Assembly (NCBI RefSeq): GCF_000420045.1
Contig: NZ_ATUE01000006.1
Coordinates: 248,001-312,000 of the forward strand
DNA from: Perlucidibaca piscinae DSM 21586
Lineage (GTDB): Bacteria; Pseudomonadota; Gammaproteobacteria; Pseudomonadales; Moraxellaceae
Reading direction: 5' to 3'
DNA: 64,000 bases
Shown here in pieces: positions 9,205 to 18,739 of this stretch. Both the position numbers and the translations under genes were made by a program. The notes under the pieces were generated by a model, which saw only the letters and a program-made list of their open reading frames with translations, ran no database searches and was not told the origin of the DNA. Within the stretch, counting starts at the first letter, position 1. Each line of letters begins with the position of its first letter.

Positions 9205-10347
9205 ATGGCTCTGTCCATCAACACCAACGTCGCTTCCCTGAATGCTCAGCGCACGGTCTCGAAGTCGCAAGATGGACTGGCCACTTCGCTGCAGCGCCTG
9301 TCCACCGGTCTGCGCATCAACAGCGCCAAGGATGATGCTGCCGGCCTCGCCATCAGCGAGCGCTTCACCAGCCAGATCCGCGGCCTCAACCAGGCAGCCC
9401 GCAACGCCAACGACGGCATCTCGCTGGCCCAGACCGCCGAAGGTGCTCTCGGTGAAGTCGGTTCCAACCTGCAGCGTATCCGTGAACTGGCCGTGCAGGC
9501 TTCCAACGGCACCAACACCCAGGCTGACCGTGACGCCCTGAACTCGGAAGTCACCCAGCTCAAGGCTGAAATCCAGCGTGTCGCCGAACAGACCAACTTC
9601 AACGGCAACAAGCTGCTCGACGGCTCGTTCACCGGTGTCTCGTTCCAGGTCGGTGCCAACGCCGGTGAAACCATCAGCGTGAGCAGCATCGCCAACGTTC
9701 AAGTGGCAGCCTTGGGTGGTACTGTCAACCGTTTCACCGCCACTGCAGCGGCCTCGTCGATTACCGACTTCACGGCGATTGCTGCCGGCGGTATCACCGT
9801 CAACGGCACCAGCATTGGAGCCATCGGAGTTGCTGCCAACGCACAAGAGCGCGCTGGTCAGGTTACCGAAGCGATCAACCGTGTCTCGTCGACCACCGGC
9901 GTCGGTGCTTCGTACGACACCACAACGGGCTCGATCACGCTGACCAGCTCTGCTGCGATTGTGTTCGGTGGTGCTGATGCAACAGTCGTCAAGTCTGGCT
10001 TCACTGGCACTGTCGGTGCATCCACTCCTGCAGTTGGCGTGGCTTCCGCAGATGTGTCCAGCTTCACTGGAGCACAAAACACGATCGCCATGATGGATGC
10101 GGCACTGAAGGAAGTGAACACGGCGCGCGGCAACCTGGGTGCCATCCAGAACCGCTTCAGCTCGACGATCGCCAACCTGCAGACCACCTCGGAAAACCTC
10201 TCGGCTTCCCGCGGTCGCATCCAGGATGCCGACTTCGCCGCCGAAACGGCCAACCTGTCCAAGGGCCAGATCCTGCAGCAGGCCGGTACCGCGATGCTGT
10301 CGCAGGCCAACTCCCTGCCGCAGGGTGTCCTGGGTCTGCTCCGCTAA
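9205..10347 (+). CDS. fliC: Flagellin
   Basis: A 380-residue filament subunit. The conserved N-terminal D0/D1 domain includes SINTNVASLNAQRTVSKSQ and the STGLRINSAKDDAAGLAISE block; the C-terminal D1/D0 domain includes SRGRIQDADFAAETANLSKG and ends LGLLR. The variable centre, about residues 170-280, is short, alanine-, threonine- and serine-rich, and has a slightly different base composition from the ends. A GGAGA ribosome-binding site precedes the ATG. Preceded by a sigma-28-type promoter and followed by a hairpin. Confidence 0.97.
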   Translation: MALSINTNVASLNAQRTVSKSQDGLATSLQRLSTGLRINSAKDDAAGLAISERFTSQIRGLNQAARNANDGISLAQTAEGALGEVGSNLQRIRELAVQASNGTNTQADRDALNSEVTQLKAEIQRVAEQTNFNGNKLLDGSFTGVSFQVGANAGETISVSSIANVQVAALGGTVNRFTATAAASSITDFTAIAAGGITVNGTSIGAIGVAANAQERAGQVTEAINRVSSTTGVGASYDTTTGSITLTSSAAIVFGGADATVVKSGFTGTVGASTPAVGVASADVSSFTGAQNTIAMMDAALKEVNTARGNLGAIQNRFSSTIANLQTTSENLSASRGRIQDADFAAETANLSKGQILQQAGTAMLSQANSLPQGVLGLLR

Positions 10348-10389
10348 GGGCAGTCGCCGGGGTTGTCACCGCCCCGGCAGCATCATCCC

Positions 10390-10422
10390 GCAGGCAGGGG
10401 GCGCGTCGCGCTCCCTGCCTGC
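10390..10422 (+). terminator. Hairpin downstream of flagellin
   Basis: A perfect 10-bp stem (GCAGGCAGGG at 10390-10399 against CCCTGCCTGC at 10413-10422) whose loop itself contains CGCG pairs. A CCGGGG/CCCCGG pair lies just upstream. There is no downstream T tract, so it may be a processing or attenuating structure that separates abundant flagellin mRNA from flaG-fliD rather than a strict intrinsic terminator. Confidence 0.5.
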
Positions 10423-10460
10423 ACCTGCTTGACGTTCCAGCCTGCGGGCGGAGGTGAATC

Positions 10461-10841
10461 ATGGACAACATCGCAGCCGTACAGTCCCTGCGCATTCCGG
10501 CGGCGGTCTCGCCAGCGACCGGAACCCCGGTATCGCCGGTCGCCTCATCGCCATCGGCCAGCACAGTGACAGCGGTTCCGGCGCCGACACTGTCAGCACC
10601 AGTCGCAAGCGGCGAGGCCGCTGCACCGAGTGCCGAGCAGATAAGAAATCTCGACCAGTTGTTACAACAACGCCAACAACATCTGTCGTTGAGCGTGGAT
10701 GATAAGAGTGGTCATTCGGTGATCAAGATCATCGACAGCGAGTCTGGCGACGTCATTCGCCAGCTGCCCTCGGAGGCTACGCTGAAGCTGGCCGAGTCCC
10801 TGTCCGAACAGGGCTCCGGACTGATTCACGATCGCGCCTGA
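10461..10841 (+). CDS. flaG: Flagellar protein FlaG
   Basis: A 126-residue protein with a low-complexity Ala/Pro/Ser/Val N-terminal half and a conserved C-terminal FlaG domain (LSLSVDDKSGHSVIKIIDSE, then GDVIRQLPSEATLKLAESL). FlaG proteins influence filament length in several polar-flagellated bacteria; the exact mechanism is not settled. Located between fliC and fliD as in Pseudomonas and Vibrio. A GGCGGAGGTG ribosome-binding site precedes the ATG. Confidence 0.9.
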   Translation: MDNIAAVQSLRIPAAVSPATGTPVSPVASSPSASTVTAVPAPTLSAPVASGEAAAPSAEQIRNLDQLLQQRQQHLSLSVDDKSGHSVIKIIDSESGDVIRQLPSEATLKLAESLSEQGSGLIHDRA

Positions 10842-10863
10842 GGCGCCCACAGGAGTCGACATC

Positions 10864-12231
10864 ATGGCAGGCATCTCGTCCGCGGGACTGGGCTCCGGCC
10901 TCGACATCAACAGCCTGGTCAGCCAGCTGGTGCAGGCGGAAAGAGCGCCGGCCTCTGGTCGTCTGACCACGCGCGAAACCCGGGTCAGCTCCAAGCTGTC
11001 GGCCTACGGCACCCTGAAGTCGACCATCGCCGAGTTCCAGGAGTCGCTGAAGAAGCTGAAGAAGATCGAGACCTTCCAGAACCGCTCCGCCAAGGTCAGT
11101 GACGAGTCCCTGCTCAAGGCCACCGGCGGCACCACCGCCACGCCGGGCAGCTATCGCGTCATCGTCGAATCGCTGGCACAGACGCAGAAGCTGGCAAGTG
11201 ACGCCTACGCGACCAGTTCCACCGTGGTCGGTACCGGTCAGCTGCAGTTCAGCGCCAACGGCAAGTCCTTCAATGTCGACATCACGGCGGCCAACAACAC
11301 TCTGGCCGGCATCCGCGATGCCATCAATGGCGCCTCCGGCAACCCCGGCATCAAGGCCTCCATCGTCAATGCCACCACCGGATCGCATCTGGTGATCACG
11401 GCGGCTGGCAGCGGCACGGCCGAGGGCATGACCATTGCCGTCAGTGGTGCCACCGGCAGTCTCGGCGATCTCGCCTACAACCCGTCGGCTGGCAGCAATC
11501 CGATGACGGTCAAGGTTGCCGCCACCGATGCCCGCATCGACCTCGACGGCTTCAAGATCACCTCGTCCACCAATGTGTTCAGCAATGCCATCGACGGCGT
11601 CACGCTGACGGCGGCCAAGGTCGATCTGGCGACGCCCGTCGACATCACGGTGGCCAACGACAGCAGCGCCTCGAAAACAGCTGTCGACCAGTTTGTCAGC
11701 AGCTACAACAAGCTGCAGACCAAGCTCAATGAAATGACCGCCTACAACGCCACCACCAAGTCGGCGGGGCAGTTGCAGGGCGATTCGCTGACCTCTCGCC
11801 TGGCCTCCCAGCTGCGCAACGAACTCAACACCGCCTTGTCGGGCGTCGATGCCGATCTCGACACGCTCACCGAGCTCGGTATTACCAGCGCGGCCAAGAC
11901 AGGCACGCTGAGCGTCAACAGCAGCAAGCTGGACACGCTGGTGAGCGAGCGCTTCGAGGATGTCGCCGCCTTGTTCACCGGAGACAACGGCCTCGCGGCA
12001 CGCATGAACAAGATGCTCGATGCCTTCAGCGGCAGCGATGGCTCCATCGCGGCACGCACCAAGAGTCTGCAGGGCGAGCAGAAGTCGCTGACCACGCAGC
12101 GCGAGGCGCTGGACCTGCGCATGACCCAGCTGGAAGCGCGCTACATGAAGCAGTTCACGGCGCTCGACACCATGATGTCCAGCCTGGCCAGCACCAGTGC
12201 ATTTCTCAGTCAGCAACTCGCCTATCTGTGA
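10864..12231 (+). CDS. fliD: Filament cap protein FliD
   Basis: A 455-residue cap protein that promotes flagellin polymerisation at the filament tip. N-terminal motif SAGLGSGLDINSLVSQLVQA and C-terminal region (VSERFEDVAALFTGDNGLAA and YMKQFTALDTMMSSLAST) are diagnostic. Length is normal. It follows flaG after 22 bases with an AGGAG ribosome-binding site. Confidence 0.96.
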   Translation: MAGISSAGLGSGLDINSLVSQLVQAERAPASGRLTTRETRVSSKLSAYGTLKSTIAEFQESLKKLKKIETFQNRSAKVSDESLLKATGGTTATPGSYRVIVESLAQTQKLASDAYATSSTVVGTGQLQFSANGKSFNVDITAANNTLAGIRDAINGASGNPGIKASIVNATTGSHLVITAAGSGTAEGMTIAVSGATGSLGDLAYNPSAGSNPMTVKVAATDARIDLDGFKITSSTNVFSNAIDGVTLTAAKVDLATPVDITVANDSSASKTAVDQFVSSYNKLQTKLNEMTAYNATTKSAGQLQGDSLTSRLASQLRNELNTALSGVDADLDTLTELGITSAAKTGTLSVNSSKLDTLVSERFEDVAALFTGDNGLAARMNKMLDAFSGSDGSIAARTKSLQGEQKSLTTQREALDLRMTQLEARYMKQFTALDTMMSSLASTSAFLSQQLAYL

Positions 12232-12309
12232 AAAACAGGCTCAAGTCTCCCGGCCTGACGTCGATAAACAAGGTATGCAAGCCACACCGTACACAAGGGG
12301 GACGACACC

Positions 12310-12753
12310 ATGAAATTTGGATACGCACACGCTGCCCGCGCCTATGCCGACATGGGTCGTCATGCCAGTGTCGAGGCCGCCAGCCCCCACCGTCTGGTGC
12401 AGATGCTCTTCGAAGGCGCCCTCGATCGCATGGCAGCCGCACGCGGTGCCCTGGCGCGTCGTGACATCGCCACCAAGTGCCACGAGATCGGTCGTGCCGT
12501 GCGCATCGTCGAAGGCCTGCGCATGAGCCTGGACCGTCGTCTCGACACCCCGCTGACCGCCAACCTCGACGAGCTCTACGATTACATCGGCCGCCGTCTG
12601 CTGCTGGCCAACCTGAACAACGACGACGCCATCCTCGACGAGTGCGCGCGTCTGCTGCGCGAGGTCAAGGCTGGCTGGGACGAGATTCCCATGCACCTGC
12701 GTGACGGCGTGCCGGCGCAGTCGGCCGACCTGGCCGTGGCCGTGGGGGGCTGA
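12310..12753 (+). CDS. fliS: Flagellin export chaperone FliS
   Basis: A 147-residue four-helix chaperone that binds the flagellin C-terminus in the cytoplasm. The motif AHAARAYADMGRHASVEAAS and PHRLVQMLFEGALDRMAAA is the typical FliS start, followed by KCHEIGRAVRIVEGLRMSLD and LYDYIGRRLLLAN. Downstream of fliD and 4 bases upstream of the fliT-like gene. Confidence 0.95.
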   Translation: MKFGYAHAARAYADMGRHASVEAASPHRLVQMLFEGALDRMAAARGALARRDIATKCHEIGRAVRIVEGLRMSLDRRLDTPLTANLDELYDYIGRRLLLANLNNDDAILDECARLLREVKAGWDEIPMHLRDGVPAQSADLAVAVGG

Positions 12754-12757
12754 GATC

Positions 12758-13114
12758 ATGCTGACCCATGCCGAGGTGATCGCCTTTCCGAAACCGGCCT
12801 CGCCGGAGCGGCTGACCTGGAACGGCCTGCTGGAAATGACCCATGCGCTGCTCGAGCAGGCGCGACAGGGTGACTGGACCGGAGCCCTGGCTCTGCAGCA
12901 GGCACGCCGTCCACTGCTGGAGCAGTATTTCCGCGAGCATCCCGAACACATCGACCGCCAGGAGCTGGCGGCCGGCATTCGTGTCATGCTCGGTCTCGAT
13001 GCCGAGGTCACCCGTCTGGCGGCCGAGCACCGTCAGCAGCTTGACGACGAGATGTCGGGCATTCATCGTGCCGGCAATGCCGCCGGCGCCTACCTGCGCC
13101 ACCAGGGCCTGTGA
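12758..13114 (+). CDS. fliT: FliT-like flagellar chaperone
   Basis: A 118-residue, mostly helical protein. I chose ATG 12758, four bases after the fliS stop; an upstream in-frame start would overlap fliS. The stretch LLEMTHALLEQARQGDWTGALALQ and ARRPLLEQYF resembles the FliT motif in which short helices and a tryptophan follow a conserved acidic region. FliT proteins bind FliD and can modulate flagellar gene expression. Sequence similarity in this family is weak, so the call rests largely on position. Confidence 0.65.
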   Translation: MLTHAEVIAFPKPASPERLTWNGLLEMTHALLEQARQGDWTGALALQQARRPLLEQYFREHPEHIDRQELAAGIRVMLGLDAEVTRLAAEHRQQLDDEMSGIHRAGNAAGAYLRHQGL

Positions 13115-13134
13115 CGACCAGCGAGTGAGCGACC

Positions 13135-13716
13135 ATGCCGAACCGTGACACCGGTAACCGTCCTGTCGAGGACGCCATCGCCAGCGAAGAGACGCTGGCC
13201 GAGACCATCTGTCTCGATGGCGTGTTCCCGGTTTCCTGGAAGGAAATGCCTGCTGGCCTGGCCGATGTCGAATACGCGGCGCTGCACGAAGGCAACCTGA
13301 TGCTGCTCAATGCCATCGCGGTCATGGAGCAGCCTCGCCATGCCGAGGGCGAAGAGGGCAGCGCGCTGCACCAGGACATGTTCCGCCTCGAAGCCAAGGT
13401 CGACCTGCTCACCAGCCTGGTGACCCGTCTGCTCACCCATTACGAGATGGTGCCGCCGCTGGCCGCCGTGACCCTGACCGCGCGTACCTTCCACTGGCAT
13501 GGCAAGGTGCTGCCGGCCGAGCCCGGCCAGTCCGGCATCATCGAGCTCTACGTGCATCCGCTGGTGGCTGCGCCGCTGCGCCTGCCGGCACGCATCGAAT
13601 CCGCCGGCGTCGCCAGTCTGGGTGAGATGTCACAGCCGGTGCGCAACGGGCTGGAGAAGTTCCTGTTCCGTCAGCACCGCCGCCAGATCGCCGTGCATCG
13701 CCAGGCGCGGAGCTGA
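13135..13716 (+). CDS. PilZ-like domain protein
   Basis: A 193-residue soluble protein of unknown precise role. The middle has a helical region (LHQDMFRLEAKVDLLTSLVT) and the C-terminal half looks like a beta-barrel of PilZ type (AVTLTARTFHWHGKVLP, IELYVHPLVAAPLRLPARI). The classic c-di-GMP-binding RxxxR and D/NxSxxG motifs are not clearly present, so ligand binding is doubtful. A PilZ-like gene next to fliS is known from xanthomonads, where it acts in motility. Starts 20 bases after the fliT-like gene. Confidence 0.6.
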   Translation: MPNRDTGNRPVEDAIASEETLAETICLDGVFPVSWKEMPAGLADVEYAALHEGNLMLLNAIAVMEQPRHAEGEEGSALHQDMFRLEAKVDLLTSLVTRLLTHYEMVPPLAAVTLTARTFHWHGKVLPAEPGQSGIIELYVHPLVAAPLRLPARIESAGVASLGEMSQPVRNGLEKFLFRQHRRQIAVHRQARS

Positions 13717-13752
13717 GTTCATCACCCAAGTGGTCAGTTTTTTACTCGCGCA

Positions 13753-13839
13753 ATGAACGGGTTACAAAAGCCTGACAATTCTGGCCTCAAGTCGTACGAA
13801 CAGCGCCTCAATCAGCAACTGATCGCCAGCGTCAAATAA
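13753..13839 (+). other. Possible 28-residue micro-ORF before the sigma-54 activator gene
   Basis: ATG at 13753 opens a 28-codon frame ending TAA at 13839 (MNGLQKPDNSGLKSYEQRLN then eight residues). It uses balanced codons and is hydrophilic, but no convincing ribosome-binding site precedes it, only a T tract. It fills most of the gap between the PilZ-like gene and the activator gene. It may be chance, or a leader peptide. Confidence 0.2.
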
Positions 13840-13895
13840 CCGACAGTCACCTCATGAACTTCGCTGACGGACAGGGGTCCGAAGGGAGCATGAAG

Positions 13896-14972
<1,077 letters not shown>

Positions 14973-14997
14973 GCCACAGGATTGACGGAGCAGGGCA

Positions 14998-15357
14998 ATG
15001 AACGGCATTTCAGGCGTCGACAACATTCTCAGCCAGATTCGTAGCATGCGGCAGCAGACCAGTCTGCCGGTGGGCGGCGCTGGCAGCACCCCGGTGCCGC
15101 TGCGTCCGCTGGACACGGCATCTGACGTCAAGCCGGCCGGCTTCAGCGATCTGCTGAAGAACTCCGTGCAGGCGGTGAACCAGACCCAGAGCAAGGCCAC
15201 CGAGATGACCACGGCCTGGGAGCGCGGTGACAGCGAGGTCAGCCTGACCCAGGTCATGGTGCAGCTGCAGAAGGCCGACGTGTCCTTCAAGGCCATGATG
15301 GAAGTACGCAACAAGATGGTCGACGCGTACCAGGAAGTGATGCGGATGTCGATCTGA
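14998..15357 (+). CDS. fliE: Flagellar hook-basal body junction protein FliE
   Basis: A 119-residue protein that links the MS ring to the rod. The C-terminal half carries the FliE family block: FSDLLKNSVQAVNQTQSKA, VSLTQVMVQLQKADVSFKAM and VRNKMVDAYQEVMRM. Precedes fliF, the standard order. An ACGGAG ribosome-binding site lies just upstream. Confidence 0.95.
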   Translation: MNGISGVDNILSQIRSMRQQTSLPVGGAGSTPVPLRPLDTASDVKPAGFSDLLKNSVQAVNQTQSKATEMTTAWERGDSEVSLTQVMVQLQKADVSFKAMMEVRNKMVDAYQEVMRMSI

Positions 15358-15410
15358 TCGATCTCCGGATTCAGTGACCAGTCAGCAACAGCACCAGACA
15401 GGACAGCATC

Positions 15411-17087
15411 ATGGCCAAGGCGGATCTCAATCAACTCAAGCAGCGCTTCGCAGCCAACGGCCTTCCGGCCTGGGCGCGTCAGCTGATCCTCATGGTCGGT
15501 GTTGCCGCCAGCGTGGCCATCGGCCTGTCGCTGGTGCTGATGAGTCGTGAGCCGGACTACCGCGTGCTCTACAGCAGCCTGCCGCCGGAACGCGCCAGCG
15601 CTGTCATGGATGCGCTGACGGCACAGAACATCGCGTACAAGCTCGAAGACAACACCGGCGCCATCCTGGTTGCCGAGAAAGAGCTGCACAATGCCCGCCT
15701 CAAGCTGGCTGGCAGCGGCCTGATGCAGTCCGAGGACGGCACCGGCCTGGAAATGATCCGCGAGGAAAAGGGCTTCGGCGTCAGCGAGTTCATGGAAACC
15801 CGCAAGTACCAGCATGCCCTCGAAGTCGAGCTGGCACGCACCATCGAGAGCATCCAGCAGGTGCGTTCGGCACGCATTCATCTCGCGCTGCCCAAGCAGA
15901 GTGTCTTTGTGCGTGACCGCAAGTCGGCCAGCGCCTCGGTGATGGTCGACATCCAGCCCGGCAGCACGCTCGAGCAGAAGAACGTCAAGGCCATCATGAA
16001 CCTGGTGTCGGCGAGCATTCCCGAGCTGACCCCGGAGCAGGTCACGGTGGTCGACCAGCAGGGCAATCTGCTGTCCCGCGTGGACCGTGACGATGCCCTG
16101 GAGATCAGCAACCGCCAGTTCACCTACCGTCAGCAGGTGGAAAAAGCCTACGAAGAGCGCATCGAGCGCCTGGTGTCGGCGATCACGCCGTCCGGCCAGG
16201 TGCGTGTGCAGGTGTCGGCCGACATGGATTTCTCGCAGCAGCAGGAAAGCCGTGAAAGCTACAACCCGGACAAGGCCGTGGTGCGCAGCGAGCAGATCAC
16301 CACCAGCAACAGCGGCACTGCATTGGCCAAGGCCGAAGGCGTGCCGGGCGCGCTCAGCAACCAGCCGCCGGTGGATGCCACGCCAGCGCCGGGTGCCAGC
16401 GAAGCCGGCGCGGCCACGGCCGCTGCCACCGGCAACTCCGCGATCACCCGCAACTACGAAATCGAACGCGTGCTGAACTACAGCGCGACCCCCGGCGGCG
16501 CCATCCGCAATCTGTCGGTGGCCGTGGTGGTCGACAGCGCCCCGGTCAAGGACGCCGCCGGCAAGATCGTCAAGGCCGGCCCCGGCACCGCCGACCTCGA
16601 ACGCATGACCGGTCTGGTGCAGGGCGCCATCGGCTTCCAGGTCGAGCGTGGCGACAAGGTCACCGTGGTCAGCGCCCCGTTCACCAATGTCGACATGGCC
16701 AGCATGGGCGAGAGCGAAGAAGCCGCCTTCTGGGAGCAGGCCTGGTTCCGTGACCTGATCAGCCAGGTGCTCATCGGTGTTGCCGTGCTCATCGTCGCCC
16801 TCAGCGTGCTGCGTCCGCTGCTGCGTCAGCTGCTCGGCGGCGGCACGGGTGGTGCTCTGCCGGAGGCCGTGCCGCTGCTGGCCGGCGGTCCGCAAGGCGA
16901 CGCCATGATGCGCATGGGTTATGTCGGTCCGGACGGACTGCCGGCACCAGCTCACGCCGCGCCGCTGGCCCTGCCGTCGAACCAGATGCTGGAAGATCGC
17001 ATGAACGCGGTGCGCCACGCCGCCGCCGAAGACCCGCGCCTGGTGGCGCAAGTCGTGAAGAGCTGGGTGATGCCAAATGAACAGTAA
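15411..17087 (+). CDS. fliF: Flagellar MS-ring protein FliF
   Basis: A 558-residue inner-membrane ring protein. There is an N-terminal transmembrane helix (about 26-46), the conserved periplasmic region with RVLYSSLPPERASAVMDAL and the secretin-like RBM domains (RSARIHLALPKQSVFVRD), and a second transmembrane helix near 440-460 before the cytoplasmic FliG-binding tail. Its last 11 bases overlap fliG, which indicates tight coupling. Confidence 0.96.
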   Translation: MAKADLNQLKQRFAANGLPAWARQLILMVGVAASVAIGLSLVLMSREPDYRVLYSSLPPERASAVMDALTAQNIAYKLEDNTGAILVAEKELHNARLKLAGSGLMQSEDGTGLEMIREEKGFGVSEFMETRKYQHALEVELARTIESIQQVRSARIHLALPKQSVFVRDRKSASASVMVDIQPGSTLEQKNVKAIMNLVSASIPELTPEQVTVVDQQGNLLSRVDRDDALEISNRQFTYRQQVEKAYEERIERLVSAITPSGQVRVQVSADMDFSQQQESRESYNPDKAVVRSEQITTSNSGTALAKAEGVPGALSNQPPVDATPAPGASEAGAATAAATGNSAITRNYEIERVLNYSATPGGAIRNLSVAVVVDSAPVKDAAGKIVKAGPGTADLERMTGLVQGAIGFQVERGDKVTVVSAPFTNVDMASMGESEEAAFWEQAWFRDLISQVLIGVAVLIVALSVLRPLLRQLLGGGTGGALPEAVPLLAGGPQGDAMMRMGYVGPDGLPAPAHAAPLALPSNQMLEDRMNAVRHAAAEDPRLVAQVVKSWVMPNEQ

Positions 17088-18093
17088 TGCCGCCGTTGCC
17101 GTCGCGCCGGGAAGCCAGCAGGCCGCCATGCTGCTGCTCATGCTGGGTGAGGACCGTGCCGCCGAAGTGCTGAAGTACGTGGGTTCCGAAGCCGTCGAGC
17201 GCATCGGCATGGCCATGGCCGGCATCCGCGAGGTCAACAACGACCAGGCGCTGCAGGTCATCGACCAGTTCGGCTCCGCGCTCAAGGCGCACACCCCGCT
17301 CGGCGTCGGCGTGCCGGATTACGTGCGCCAGGTGCTGGTCAGCACGCTGGGCGAGCAGCAGGGCCGCACCCTGGCCGACCGCGTGCTCGGCGAATCGGCG
17401 CCGGTCGAGATCGACTCGCTGCGCTGGCTGGATTTCGACACCGTGGTGCAGATGCTGCGCGACGAGCACCCGCAGATCATCGCCATCACCCTGGCCCACA
17501 TGGCCAAGGACCAGGCCGGCATGATCCTCGACAAGCTCAGCCCCGAGCTGCAGCAGGACGTGGTGCTGCGCATCGCCACGCTGGAAAAGATTCCGCAGGC
17601 GGCGCTGATCGAGCTGCAGGACATCCTGCGCAACAAGCTGTCGCTGTCGGGCTCGTTCAAGTCCAAGGCCATCGACGGCGCCAAGGCCGTCGCCGGCATC
17701 ATGAACTGCGTCGGCTCCGACACCGAACAACGCATCATCCAGGCCCTGAGCCAGGCCGACAGCACGCTGACCGCCAAGATCCAGGACCTGATGTTCGTCT
17801 TCGACAACCTGATCACGCTGGATGACAAGGGCATGCAGCTGCTGCTGCGCGAAGTCTCAAGCGATCTGCTCGGTCTCGCCCTCAAGGGCACCGCCGAGCC
17901 GCTGCGCGAAAAGATCTTCAAGAACATGTCCAAGCGTGCCGGCGAGATCCTGCGCGAAGACATGGAGACCCGCGGTCCGGTCAAGATGAGCGACGTCGAA
18001 GCCGCCCAGAAGGACATCGTGGTGATTGCCCGCCGTCTTGCCGAGGCCGGCCAGATCACGCTCGCCACCGGGAGAGACGATTATGTCGAGTAA
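17077..18093 (+). CDS. fliG: Flagellar motor switch protein FliG
   Basis: A 338-residue rotor protein. The N-terminal domain (QQAAMLLLMLGEDRAAEVLK) binds FliF; the middle has the EHPQIIAITLAHM motif; the C-terminal torque domain shows MFVFDNLITLDDKGMQLLLR and the charged LKGTAEPLREKIFKNMSKRA region with the acidic and basic residues that interact with the stator. Overlaps both fliF and fliH. Confidence 0.97.
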   Translation: MNSNAAVAVAPGSQQAAMLLLMLGEDRAAEVLKYVGSEAVERIGMAMAGIREVNNDQALQVIDQFGSALKAHTPLGVGVPDYVRQVLVSTLGEQQGRTLADRVLGESAPVEIDSLRWLDFDTVVQMLRDEHPQIIAITLAHMAKDQAGMILDKLSPELQQDVVLRIATLEKIPQAALIELQDILRNKLSLSGSFKSKAIDGAKAVAGIMNCVGSDTEQRIIQALSQADSTLTAKIQDLMFVFDNLITLDDKGMQLLLREVSSDLLGLALKGTAEPLREKIFKNMSKRAGEILREDMETRGPVKMSDVEAAQKDIVVIARRLAEAGQITLATGRDDYVE

Positions 18094-18739
18094 GATGGCC
18101 CAGGCCTGGTCGCGCTGGCAGATGCCGGCCATGCACGACATTCCGGCACGTCATGCCGGCCATGACGAGGACTATGTCGATGTCGCCACGGCCGCCATGC
18201 CGCGTCACGATCACGAGGCCGACCTCGCCGCGCTGCGCGAAGCCGCGCGCCAGGAAGGCTGGATGCAGGGCCTCAACGAGGGCCGCCAGGCCGCACGCGG
18301 CGAACTGCGCCTGCAGGCCGAGCGCTGGCAGCAGCTGATCCGTCATTTCAGCCAGCCGCTGGCCGCACTCAACGAGCAGGTCGAAGAGGAATTGCTGGGA
18401 CTGGCCTTCGCGCTGGCTCGCCAGGTGGTCGGCGAGACCCTGGCCGCCGAGCCCGAGCGTGTGCTGACTACCTTGCGCGAGGCGGTGGCCGCGTTGCCGG
18501 CCTCGTCGCGTCATGTGCGCGTGCACTTGCACCCGGAAGACGTGCATCTGGTCCGCGAAAACCTGCCGTCTGGTGACGATGTGCACTGGCAGCTGATCGA
18601 GGATGCCACCATCACGCGTGGTGGCTGCCGCCTGGAATCCGGCAGCGCGCGCATCGACGCCCGCGTCGAGACCCGTCTGGCCGAAGCCGCGCAGCGTCTT
18701 GACCTGCCGCAGCCGGTGCCTCTGAGAGTAGTGAGCTGA
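18083..18739 (+). CDS. fliH: Flagellar assembly protein FliH (export ATPase regulator)
   Basis: A 218-residue protein that binds FliI and holds it at the export gate. The start at ATG 18083 lies inside the end of fliG (11-base overlap). The middle contains the FliH-type GxxxG-like segment (REAARQEGWMQGLNEGRQAA) and a long helix; the C-terminal half (LLGLAFALARQVVGETLAAE, then DVHWQLIEDATITRGGCRLE) is the conserved FliH/YscL domain. Its stop overlaps the fliI start. Confidence 0.92.
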   Translation: MSSKMAQAWSRWQMPAMHDIPARHAGHDEDYVDVATAAMPRHDHEADLAALREAARQEGWMQGLNEGRQAARGELRLQAERWQQLIRHFSQPLAALNEQVEEELLGLAFALARQVVGETLAAEPERVLTTLREAVAALPASSRHVRVHLHPEDVHLVRENLPSGDDVHWQLIEDATITRGGCRLESGSARIDARVETRLAEAAQRLDLPQPVPLRVVS

